A stretch of 64,000 nt of DNA from the NCBI GenBank assembly GCA_944474755.1, contig OX104111.1:98126805-98190804 (forward strand), given 5' to 3'. The position numbers were made by a program, and so were the translations under genes. Of the stretch, positions 1 through 12,700 are shown one piece after another (the stretch's first letter is position 1; every line of letters begins with the position of its first letter). Under the pieces are notes generated by a model, which worked only from the letters and a program-made list of their open reading frames with translations, searched no databases and was not told the DNA's origin. Origin of the DNA: Limnoperna fortunei. Its lineage: Eukaryota > Mollusca > Bivalvia > Mytilida > Modiolidae.

Positions 1-34
1 ACGTTTACCACTTGGCCACCGAGGCCCCTCAATT
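1..34 (-). mobile_element. SINE head truncated by the window edge
   Basis: CCACTTGGCCACCGAGGCCCCT at positions 9-30 is the reverse complement of the SINE 5' end (AGGGGCCTCGGTGGCC). The rest lies left of the window. Confidence 0.7.
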
Positions 35-241
35 TATATGAAATGAAGACACATCCAAAGGCAACTTCTGAGTTTGCTATATTTTATTGCATTTTTACAC
101 TGATATAGTAATGAATGAACAATAAACACATGTTTAAAGAATTATAAATGACATAAGACTGGTTAATTTATATAAACTGTACATTTAGGCATATAAGATT
201 ATAGGATATATGTTATACAGTGAAGAATAGTAGGTTCTTAC

Positions 242-392
242 ATATGTTTTTGGGAAAGACCAGGAGATCTTCCATGAGTGATAGAAATTTGATGTCTTTT
301 CACAAGTGGTGCACAGTTATATGAGCGAAAAGACGTAAAAATTTCTTTCACGAGTGGTAAATCAAACTGGCTTTCCCAAAAGCACATGAAAA
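242..392. repeat. 150-bp imperfect palindrome
   Basis: ACATATGTTTTTGGGAAAGA CCAG...CCATGAGTGATAGAAATTT pairs with ACGTAAAAATTTCTTTCACG AGTGG...CTGGCTTTCCCAAAAGCACATG. The rest of 35-628 shows no supported exon. Confidence 0.7.
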
Positions 393-628
393 TACCTATT
401 TCTTCCGTAAACCAACAATTTTCACATCTTCATTGTTTATAACTCCATTTTCTACGGAATCCAATCATAACAAGAATTTTGAACAAAAATTATGTTTTGT
501 TACTATAACAATGTTCTTGTTTAATGTATTTCGATTGGATGAAGCAATGAGTATAGATGTGTGCATGAGCTCATCTGTACCAGAAATCAGATATTAACAG
601 AAGAATGTTATTTTGGTAGTTATCTTAC

Positions 629-724
629 CTCCAGAACATTTAAAACTACTGTACGACTGTATTTCACACCAGTATCTGACTGTAGATCTGGTAAATGTGG
701 TATAAAGTCCTCTTCTTCACTCAG
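629..724 (-). CDS. RCC1-gene exon 26 (acidic; last exon recognised)
   Basis: This 96-nt exon in phase 0 encodes LSEEEDFIPHLPDLQSDTGV followed by KYSRTVVLNVLE. The acceptor is gatttacag and the donor GTAAGATA. Because it has a good donor, at least one more exon should follow; I could not identify it in positions 1-628, so the gene end may lie outside the window. Confidence 0.7.
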
Positions 725-3700
725 CTGTAAATCAATATACAGAAAACTCACAAAGATTTCAATCATGGATTACATGTCTTGCAGCCAGCTGGTTCAACTA
801 GTTTGCAAAACAAAAACTTTAAAGAGGTTTGTTAGTTCATTGGTACATTTTTTCATTTGGATACTATGTAAATCTAATCCTTGTGGTGGTGAATATTGGA
901 TTTTAACAAGAATACAGCAAGTATTAATACAGTTTGGCTTAGTTTAGCTGTGTAGACACAGAGAATGCTTTTTCATACTTTTTCTACGTTTACAGAGTTT
1001 TCTAAGTCCTGTGGTAGAAGCTATCTTAGATTTTGGAAGAATTGTGTTGAAAACCATCTAATAAACACACATCATTCATTATGTTCCTTGATGTTCACCT
1101 GTGGGTCTATTCTATAACTATTTTATTTTCAATTAACCTTTTTCATGGTTAACATCTGCATATATTATGCCAACCAAAGAGCTCCTGAAATAGGCTCTTC
1201 ACCAAACAAAGTCTTATGACATTGTGTTAATAAGAATGCAGGCACAACCGTGGAAAAACAGAGTTGTAAGTTTGTAACCTGACTCCAGTTGGCCTATTGG
1301 ATTTGTTGAATAAACATGAAAAAGAGTAATTTAGAAGACCATTCATTAAAATGTATGTAAAGTGTGGCTTTCATTATCTTTATAGTTTTTGAGAATAAGG
1401 TATAAGTAAATCATGACTAGTTTTGTGGTGGTGGCTATCTATGATTTCCAATTGGCATAAAAAACAAAAACTTTAATGAAAATTAATACTTTAACCAAGT
1501 TTGTTTCAATTTGGTCTCCAGGTTTCAGAGAATTAGATTGAAATATTCACATTTTGCAGATGACAACAACAATTTTTTATGACAAAGTGATGACAATAGC
1601 ACACAATACCCTTTGGGTCAGGTGTCCAAATAAAAACAACAAGGATTATCAGTTACTGATGTGAAACTGATGAATCTTAAAATCCTAGCATACACAACAA
1701 AGTAATGGGTCAAATAGGTATTGCTTTAAGTCCACACAGTGACCTTGACCTTTCATGAAGCAACCCTGAATTTTGCATGCTAAAAGTCTTAGTAAAATGT
1801 TTGTTATATGGGCATATTATTGCCAAGTTATATTTTAAAGCTCTATAAGAAACAACAATGTATAGGGTTGAAAAAAACTTAATGTGATGTGCCAAATTAT
1901 TTAGAAATCAGTCAATAAACAAACAATTTATGAGCCTGAAACAAATTTGCTTCCATGCTAAACTGTGACCATGACCTTTAAGATAGTGATTTGAATGTTG
2001 CACCCGACATGCTGTTTTGATGCAATTATCACTTGTGCTTTACAATTTGAAAATCCCACAATGAACAACAAAATTATGGGCCAGGCATGAATGCAGTATT
2101 CATTGACATATGGAAGGACAACACACATTCCAGAGACCCCAAAAAAGCATAAAATTGACAATTCTGAATTGCTGACTAACTAGTATCTGCATACAGGTGT
2201 GATGTCATACACAATATGTACATAATAATAACATACCTGTATACAGCTTCAAATTTTCAATGCAAGGACCCACAATGTGCTTACTTCTTACAGTGTTTCT
2301 TCAAACTTGCAAAGAATAAAACAGAACCACTGTAAGAAATACAAAAAACCTTCACATACTCGGTTGTAATTTTGTTTAATTTCTCACCCTTGTATCATCT
2401 TCACTGCTTGATGACCTTGATCTCATGAATGCTGCATGTTTTGACCTTGAAGCTTTTGCTGGAGGCAATGCCTTACACTGTACAGGGATCAACTGTTCTT
2501 TCATATTGTTAACAGGTCGCAACATTCTAGAAGATTCTGTCTGATCTAATCCAAGCTATAATGTAATCATTTCAAGTAGTTTTCATGAAAACAGGAATAA
2601 GAGAAAAGACAGTAAACTGAACTATTGTTGAAATACTGACCTGTTGTTAGCATGTACAGGCTACTTTTATTTAACAAGATTCTGTTTAATAAATTTTATT
2701 AATAATATAATGATTTTTTTATAGTTATGATCAAAACTGTATTTTTAGCTCATAGAAAAACATCACAGTAGATAAAAGATGACTGAAGTTTTATAATGAG
2801 TGATTTTGTTTGTTTGTTTGTTTGTAAAAAGTTTAATGCCACCTTTAGCTATTTTTCAGCTATATTAAGGTGGCCAGATTTTATTTGGGGAGAAATCCAG
2901 AGTACTATCTAGAGTAAATACACCAGAAGAACTGTCAATCCTGGTCAGTTAAGGTTGGAGTCCAGCACACCCTGCCAGCAGTAAAACTGGTGAGTGATGG
3001 TGATCAGTGTTCAGGTTTGGTATTTATATCAGCTTCTATTATTTGCTTTCATTTTCTATGCTTATTATACACTTTACCTGTCCAAACTCATTTTTCCCCC
3101 AAACCCACAGCATGCAGTCTGAATCCATGGCAACATTAAATTCTCCACCAGCTGAAATTTGTGTGACATGCTTGTCATTGATACTCGTAACCATTGATGG
3201 AGTTCTCTGAAAAAACATTACTTTATAAGTAAAAAATAAAAATTCTAAAATGGAACACTAATTCCCGAAACTCAACAGCTACTGCTTTATTATAACAGAT
3301 TAAGTGTTTTAGAGTGAAATTGATCATGAATGATATTTTTAGTATTTGTTTTACATTTATATTGTTTATTCTAATATGACGTCCTGCTTTAGCTATGTAG
3401 ACAAAGCCGTGTCAAAATTCCAATAAGTTTAGTTCGCACATGCGTAAACTGCGTGTTTTGTGTAAATGTAAAAACTGACTTACAAATGCCGTTTGTTATG
3501 TGTTATCCATAATTATTGTTATTGTTAATAAATTAGTTATTTTTAGCCTGAATTCTGAGATTTATATGATTTAAACTACTCCCGATACATTATTTTTTTT
3601 AACAATTCTACATTCGAATTAATATGACGTCACAATTAGAATTTTGACGTCATATTACGCTGAACTGAAAATTTCAAACTGGAACAATGAAATTTCGTTA

Positions 3701-6700
3701 AGATTTCTCAATATTTTTGTTTAAAAGGTACGTACATTCAATAAAATGACGAGAATATATGTTTATGTCAATTTTATTTGCTTTAACATACTGTTTTGGG
3801 ATATATCGTATTAGTTTCAAAACAACAATATTACCACTGAAAGCGTCCTCTTGGAACCGCTTCAAAATTTTAAAACATTTGTTAGACATATTAGAATCGA
3901 AATAGATTATTATGAGCGGGCTTTATGGGAATTAGAACATGGTCAGACCTTATATTTGTCTTCATTTTATACCTCGCTATCGCTCGGTATAAAATATTGA
4001 CAAATATATGGTCTGACTATGTTCTAATTCCAATAAAGCCCGCTCGCAATAATCTATTTCTTAAATAACCACTGGTGTACAATATTTTATAGACAGGAAA
4101 GCATACTACCATCTTATCTGGGATTTGTATCCTACATACATCTACTCAACATAGATGTTCAGTCCTCCATGCTGTTGGTCTCAACAATCTCAAATTATCA
4201 ATTTTTCCTTAAACACACAACTAGATAGAAAAAGCCAAAAATTGTTCAAGAAATTGATATAAGTAACTAGAAATTAAAATCTTTAAACTGACCCATAATT
4301 GAAATGGTACTGGTGGAGATCTCTCCAATGCTAAAGAACTAACCACATCTTGTCTGGAGTTGTTGCTGATCTGTCCATCCATATACTAACCACATCTTGT
4401 CTGGAGTTGTTACTGATCTGTCTGTCCATATACTAACCACATCTTGTCTGGAGTTGTTGCTGATCTGTCCGTCCATATACTAACCACATCTTGTCTGGAG
4501 TTGTTGCTGATCTGTCCGTCCATATACTAACCACATCTTGTCTGGAGTTGTTGCTGATCTGTCCGTCCATATACTAACCACATCTTGTCTGGAGTTGTTG
4601 CTGATCTGTCCATCCAAATACTAACCACATCTTGTCTGGAGTTGTTACTGATCTGTCCATCCATAGACTCACCACATTTTTGTCTGAAGTTGTTACCCAT
4701 CTGCCCGTCCATATACTCATCACATCAAGTCTGATGTTGCTATCGATCTGTCAGTGAACATACTCACATCTTGTCTGGAGTGTTTACAATCTGTCTGTCC
4801 AAATACTCACCATATTTTGTCTGGAGTTTTTTTACCAATCGTTACCTCCATACACTCACCACATCTTGTCTGGAGTTGTTACCTATCTGTCCATCCATAT
4901 TACGTCCCCAAGTATAAACATCTCCGTCCAGAGTCACCACACAACTGTGTGATTTACCACATGCTGCCTGTTAAATAACCATGGTCTATTAATCAGACAG
5001 TTACCACCACTTACGTATCAATTGAAAATTATTTTACACAAACTGCTGTGATTCATTTGTTATGTTTCGCAATTAGTTAGCATTGTATATCGCTGTATAT
5101 CATCTTATCAAGTTATTTTGTTGATATTAAATAACAAGAGATGATATCAAGCAATAAACAATTCTAAAAATTGGCCAAGTGATTTCAGAGGAGATGATTT
5201 TTTTAAATAGTTAACAACTGACAGAAAACAGACCCTAATTGATGAAAAAAGCTCACATATGGACGTTTGCTCCAGTTGAGCTTAAAAGAGAATACCGGTA
5301 AATATAGAATTAAAACATTTTTTCAAATTCACACAAACATAATAAACAACAATTTTCATACATAAAATTAGAAATATATTTATTTACAGACATTCATCAG
5401 GAATGTTTCACTTCCTGGATGTGATGTCACAATATAATTTTGATAACACACTGTTGCCAATTGTATAACATATTTTCTATGCACAAGAAATAGATAAAAA
5501 AGGAAAATCTAAAGAGAATGTTTGTATAGTTATTTGTATTCTGTCATATTGGCATTAAGAATCAATCAATCAAAATATGTGAATGAAAACAGTTCTTATA
5601 CGGGTTTAAAGTATTGCAACTTAAATAGTAACAAGTGTTGACTGTGAGCATGCTCACAAAGGGATACACCATGCTTCACTTTCAAGTCCAATTATCTCCC
5701 CTTAATGATATTCGAGGTCAATTAATATTATTCCTGCACATCTACATATAATGTACTTCCTTTTTGCTAAGTTCATTAAATTTCATCAAGCGGTTTAGGA
5801 GGAGTTGTGCTTACAAGGGATGTGGACAGACGGACAGACAGACAGGGTGATTCCTATATACCCCCCAAACAAGTTTGCGGGGGGTTTAAAAATTAGTGAT
5901 TCTGATGTTAAAACCCATGAATGACTTTATCTTATAGTGTAAAATAACTTACTGATACAAACACATGCTGACAATAATTGATACACATGGTATACAGACA
6001 GATCTGATCAACTTATACCTTAACAATCCGTCCATGTACAAAACTCGTGTCCACCATATCAGGCACCAGGTACTTTTCTACTGGGTCACTGATGGCCTGA
6101 CCTGTCTGTCTGGCTTTCCTCACAGCATGGGCATTCAGTCTGAGGTTGTATGGATGACATCCCCATGTATAAACAACATTGTGTACTGTTACAGCTATCT
6201 ACATAACACAAACATGAGCAATCAGATTGTAGTGTTGACAATGTTAGACAACCAGTTTACTATTTATGCCTTCAATTGCATTGAAAAAAGGAAATGGAAT
6301 ATAATACAGGTTGTCACATAATAAGTTTGGACAATTTACAGAGTCACTGTATAAAATATATGTTTATACAAGGATGTATAAATGCATGCCTAATGAACAT
6401 TACTACTTACACTATGGAAGTATTTAGTAGCTATAATTTTCACTTTATGTGGTATCCTTTCTATCTTCACTGGTAATGTTTCTTTTGCAGTGTGTCCTAA
6501 ACCTAATTGACCAAAATAGCCACATCCAAAGGACCAAATTTCACCCTAAAATATGATGTAACTCGCATTAAGTGAATATTTTATGCAGATAATTATGTAA
6601 AAAAGTTCAATGTTACAACTGGTTCGAAGATCACTTTCTTCCATAGAAGCAGACATCTTGATTTTTATCTCTGATTAATGCATCATATAATAAAAAAGAT

Positions 6701-9700
6701 AGCTAAGTTTTATTTTTATCAATAACAAAATAAAATTTATTTAACACTTAATTTATGTTACTGATAACGCACTCCATTGAAAATGTGCTTCAGTCAAGGC
6801 TTTCATAGGTCAACGAAAACTTTAAAAGAATACACTCAAATGTATACCTACCTGACTTGACAGAACCAAAGAGTGACAATATCCACCGGACAATGAGGTT
6901 ATAAGCTTGTCTGACAAATCTTCTATCTTCTTTGGAACCAAACAATCTTCTGGATCACCGTGACCTAGTTGTCCATGTACACCCCATCCCCAACTGTACA
7001 CTCTATAACAGATATCATAACTAATGGTAATCTTTGAAATGTATGAAGTATAATACACAATAAATAGAAAATATGTAGGAACACCAGGGATCAGGAAGTT
7101 TTCCCTACCCATTTCGGTCATTTTTCCCCTTAAGAAATTACCAAATTCCATGGTAGTGAATATTGGTCTGGGGTCGTACCGAAACTTGTTTGCACGTCAA
7201 GTCGTTTCGCCATAATAGTGAGAATAAGCGGGTTTAACCATGGAATTTGGGATAGCTCCTATGATGTATGCATCATGTGAAAAAGAAAATATATGTAGAG
7301 TGTAAAGTTGTCATATTTTCTTAGCAATGTGATATAGAAACATTCTATTATATTCAATATATTTACTATATGGATGAAACAGATCTGTCACCTGTTGACC
7401 TTATTACGTAATCACTGGTCGGTGGTCAATAAACACATGTCAGGGACAGGAAATAGCCTAAGGGTTGATCTTTAATACAAATACTTCTACATAGCAGAAA
7501 TTGAAGGGATTAAATCCCAGAAATGATTATTGCATGTAAAATATTACTTTTTAGATGTGTGATTTGAGCAAATCTTAGTCGGTCATTTTAGTGTAAATTT
7601 CAGTCATGTCTGGCAAATATGACCGTTTCCGGACCCTTGAGGAACATTGTACAACCTGTAGTTAAATCTTTTAGCTACACATATCCTGCCCTATAAATTG
7701 TCATTTATGGTAGTAATACAATCTAGAAATCATAGCAACCAATTATTTGCAATGAAATAAGCACACTAAAAATAAATGAAAGTTGGTGTCTACAACAATT
7801 CTGCAAAACCAGATCAGGAAAGGTACAAATTTTTTAGTGTTGCCCTATCATGAAGTTATCTCCTGAAGCAAACAAAATTCTAAATATAGTGCAATTCTTA
7901 ACTTAAAATGAAAGGATTTGCAGAATGCATTCTAGACCAATTAGATTTTGATGACTGTTTGTGATCAAATCAAAATAATGACAAACCTACAAAAATAATA
8001 ATAAACCTTATTAATTATCAGTAGTTAAAAAAGACCACAAAAACACTAATTGGTAACAAAAACAAAAATACTATGTACAATTAGTCAGGGTCAGTGTATA
8101 ATAGAGACCAACACAATGCTCTCCAAGAAAAACCAAACCTACTGATTATCAGGAGTCAGGGACAGTGTGTGATACAGACCACACACTGCTCTCCAACAAA
8201 AACCAAACCTACTGATTATCAGGAGTCAGGGACAGTGTGTGATACAGAACACACACTGCTCTCCAAGAAAAACCAAACCTACTGATTATCAGGAGTCAGG
8301 GCCAGTGTGTGATACAGACCACACACTGCTCTCCAAGAAAAACCAAACCTACTGATTATCAGGAGTCAGGGCCAGTGTGTGATACAGACCACACACTGCT
8401 CTCCTACAAAAACCAAACATACTGATTATCAGGAGTCAGGGCCAGTGTGTGATACAGACCACACACTGCTCTCCAACAAAAACCAAACCTACTGATTATC
8501 AGGAGTCAGGGCCAGTGTGTGATACAGACCAACACAATGCTCTCCAGGACAAACCAAACCTACTGATTATCAGGAGTCAGGGCCAGTGTGTGATACAGAC
8601 CACACACTGCTCTCCAACAAAAACCAAACATACTGATTATCATGAGTCAGGGACAGTGTGTGATACAGACCACACACTGCTCTCCAAGAAAAACCAAACC
8701 TACTGATTATCAGGAGTCAGGGCCAGTGTGTGATACAGACCACACACTGCTCTCCAACAAAAACCAAACCTACTGATTATCAGGAGTCAGGGCCAGTGTG
8801 TGATACAGACCACACACTGCTCTCCAACAAAAACCAAACATACTGATTATCAGGAGTCAGGGCCAGTGTGTGATACAGACCACACACTGCTCTCCAACAA
8901 AAACCAAACCTACTGATTATCAGGAGTCAGGGCCAGTGTATGATAGAGACCACACACTGCTCTCCAACAAAAACCAAACCTACTGATTATCAGGAGTCAG
9001 GGCCAGTGTGTGATACAGACCACACAATGCTCTCCAGGACAAACCAAACCTACTGATTATCAGGAGTCAGGGCCAGTGTGTGATACAGACCACTCACTGC
9101 TCTCCAACAAAAACCAAACCTACTGATTATCAGGAGTCAGGGTCAGTGTGTGATACAGACCACACACTGCTCTCCAACAAAAACCAAACCTACTGATTAT
9201 CAGGAGTCAGGGCCAGTGTGTGATACAGACCACACAATGCTCTCCAAGAAAAACCAAACCTACTGATTATCAGGAGTCAGGACCAGTGTGTGATACAGAC
9301 CACACAATGCTCTCCAAGAAAAACCAAACCTACTGATTATCAGGAGTCAGGGCCAGTGTGTGATACAGACCACACAATGCTCTCCAACAAAAAGCAAACC
9401 TTCTGATTATCAGGAGTCAGGGACAGTGTGTGATACAGACTACACACTGCTCTCCAAGAAAAACCAAACCTACTGATTATCAGGAGTCAGGGACAGTGTG
9501 TGATACAGACCACACACTGCTCTCCAACAAAAACCAAACCTACTGATTATCAGGAGTCAGGGCCAGTGTGTGATACAGACCACACACTGCTCTCCAACAA
9601 AAACCAAACCTACTGATTATCAGGAGTCAGGGCCAGTGTATAATACAGACCACACACTGCTCTCCAACAAAAACCAAACCTACAGATTATCAGGAGTCAG

Positions 9701-12700
9701 GGCCAGTGTGTGATACAGACCACACACTGCTCTCCAACAAAAACCAAACCTACAGATTATCAGGAGTCAGGGCCAGTGTGTGATACAGACCACACACTGC
9801 TCTCCTACAAAAACCAAACATACTGATTATCAGGAGTCAGGGCCAGTGTGTGATACAGACCACACACTGCTCTCCAACAAAAACCAAACCTACTGATTAT
9901 CAGGAGTCAGGGCCAGTGTATAATACAGACCACACACTGCTCTCCAACAAAAACCAAACCTACAGATTATCAGGAGTCAGGGCCAGTGTGTGATACAGAC
10001 CACACACTGCTCTCCAACAAAAACCAAACCTACAGATTATCAGGAGTCAGGGCCAGTGTGTGATACAGACCACACACTGCTCTCCTACAAAAACCAAACA
10101 TACTGATTATCAGGAGTCAGGGCCAGTGTATAATACAGACCACACAATGCTCTCCAACAAAAACCAAACCTACTGATTATCAGGAGTCAGGGCCAGTGTG
10201 TGATACAGACCACACAATGCTCTCCAAGAAAAACCAAACCTACTGATTATCAGGAGTCAGGGCCAGTGTGTGATACAGACCACACACTACACTGACACAC
10301 TGCTGTCCAACATTGACTAGCATAGGTCGACTATAGATGTGTCGTGTGCCAACTCCTATCTGTCCATATAATGATGATCCCCAGGCAAAAACCTGCAATT
10401 ACAGATAAAAATAAAACAAAATTAATGTCCTGATATAAACACATTGAAAATGTACCAGAGAGAGAATATTTTGCTAATTTAGTTTGATGAAAACAAACAT
10501 CTATGTATATAATGATTTCCTTAAAATTGTTAAGTATTGTTCTGGGAAGATTCCAATATGGAAATCCATCAAGCCACTTGGGGTCAGATGGATAATGAGA
10601 TGTATGATGAAAGATAAAATAACTACATAATTTATGATTGAGCATACAGCTGGAACATTAAAATAAGAGGGGTACTTTGTACAGATATGATTGGTCAACA
10701 TAATTTAGGGATGCATGACATTATTTTATCTGATATCTGTTTTGTGTGTTTGGTAGGTAGACTGGCTTGAGCCTTAGTATAACACATGTGAGAGAATGAT
10801 CGTCTTAAATCATTAAAATAATTTTAAATTACTAATCTAATATATATACATATATTTGTACATCAGAAAATATAAAGTTAATTTGTACAAGCCCAATGAA
10901 CGGATAGAAATGTTAGGTTCAGTAAATGCACAGTATGAATGTTAATGGCTTCAAGAATATAAAATCTGACTTAATTCTTTTCCTTATCGGTTTTCATTGT
11001 AATACTCACGCCTTGGTGTGTAAGTGCAGCTGTGTGCTCTGCCCCACAGGACACAGATATAACCTGTATCTGTAACATGTGTAGTGTTTCTACTCGACAG
11101 GGAACCTGCATAGGATGGTCTGGAACCAATTCAGCATGGCCTAGCCTACAGTTATTAATATTTCAAAGCCTTATTTTATTTCTGCTGAAGCAAAATGGCA
11201 CAAGGGTAATTTTTGCAAGTGTTTCTTCATCATATACAGAATTTTCTAATAGTACATTATGGCTGACCACTTGATAAAGTATCAAAGGAATTATTGTTGA
11301 CCACATGATAAAGCAATGAATATAAAACATTGTTCAAAGATTATGATAAACCAGCAATGTTTCAATTTGACAATGTGAAGCTTGCCCAAATATATAATTT
11401 ATTGTTCATAACTATAAAACTAACCTGCCATGTGAAGCTCTTCCCCAAGTATACAAATCACCATTCCTTACTACACCAACATGGTGTGCTCCACAGCTGA
11501 CAGGGTTCAACTGGCACTTTAACCTATGCTTAGCTGGTTTTTTATCTGCCTTCCTCTTTATGAATGATAAAAATAGAATGATATTACAAAAAATGTCTGC
11601 TAAAAAATGTAAAATTGCTGCAGACCTTGCCTCAAAAAAAGGACTTCAGCATCTGCCAAAAAGTTGACATAGCCCCTTTCTACTACAAAAGTGCCAAATT
11701 TAGTGTATAAAAATCTCTTGTAATAAAACTCTTAAGACTGCTCCACAAGTAGACAGTTACGGTGCCAGCTGTGTTGACCCTCCCTATTACTCCTATAGCA
11801 GTAATACTACCAGGGATGTTTCAGTGTACAAGCATATGACTACTTTTTATTTTGCTTTTTTACCCATTTGATTTTAACCCAAATGTCAATGTCATAGAGA
11901 GGTCAAATAAGAATGTGACACTTTGCAATGACAAAATGCACACAGGCTTGATGAGAGAACACCTGATTCGACACTGAAGTCAAAGGTCATATGGGACACA
12001 TCCTCTTGTAATGAAGTTAAAACAGCATATTGCATGCCCATGTAAAAAGATAAAAGTTCTGAATTGAAAGCAGACATGTGTTAAAAATATTATTTGACCT
12101 TTAGTTAAAATGTAAGGTCAAAACTAGTCCACAATAAAACATAACAAGATGTCTGGTTATAAAGTCCCAACATGAAAATACCACAAGTGTATGCCAAAAC
12201 ACAACTATGTTTTTTAGCAAAAACAAACATGTACCAATATATCTATAATTTGTCCATGATGTTAAAGGTTGACTACAATGATTCTAACACACTGCTGTAT
12301 ATATAAGGAAAACAGCAGTTGTGACTTGATGTAACAATCCTGCGATGTATCTTATTTACCGTAAAAAGGGTCGTATTGTCCATGGTTTTTTCTTTTAATC
12401 TAAGTCGGAAAGGATTGGTGCGGATTATACGTAAATACAAACTCGGTCGAGTTTTTTCGACCAGATGATTGTTGTCACTGGCGTCACCATTTTGTTGTTG
12501 TGTTAGATGCAGTATTTTCGTACTATTCTAACGTGATTCTTTTATAAACTTTCATATGTATACTTTGTAATAATATTAATTTTACTAAAATTATTTTTGT
12601 AATATGATTTTTATTATATTTGACGAATAAAAATTGAAACGGATACGAAAATAGAGGATGTTTAAACCTGCTATGCATAACATGCAAATGGCGTCCTTAT

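Noticed and set aside
561..947. 128-codon plus-strand ORF
   Set aside because: It overlaps exon 26 on the opposite strand and has no recognisable domain.
3610..3662. CRE (TGACGTCA) sites as gene-regulatory elements
   Set aside because: They form a hairpin in an intron far from either start codon; a transposon-derived palindrome is simpler.
7003..7151. Extension of the RCC1 ORF upstream of exon 20 (starting MEFGNF)
   Set aside because: This part lies in intron and hAT-derived sequence; the acceptor at 7002 and phase from exon 19 place the exon start there.
8094..10290. Possible CRISPR-like array
   Set aside because: The 70-bp units are contiguous without variable spacers, the genome is eukaryotic, and the unit is explained as a duplicated exon end.
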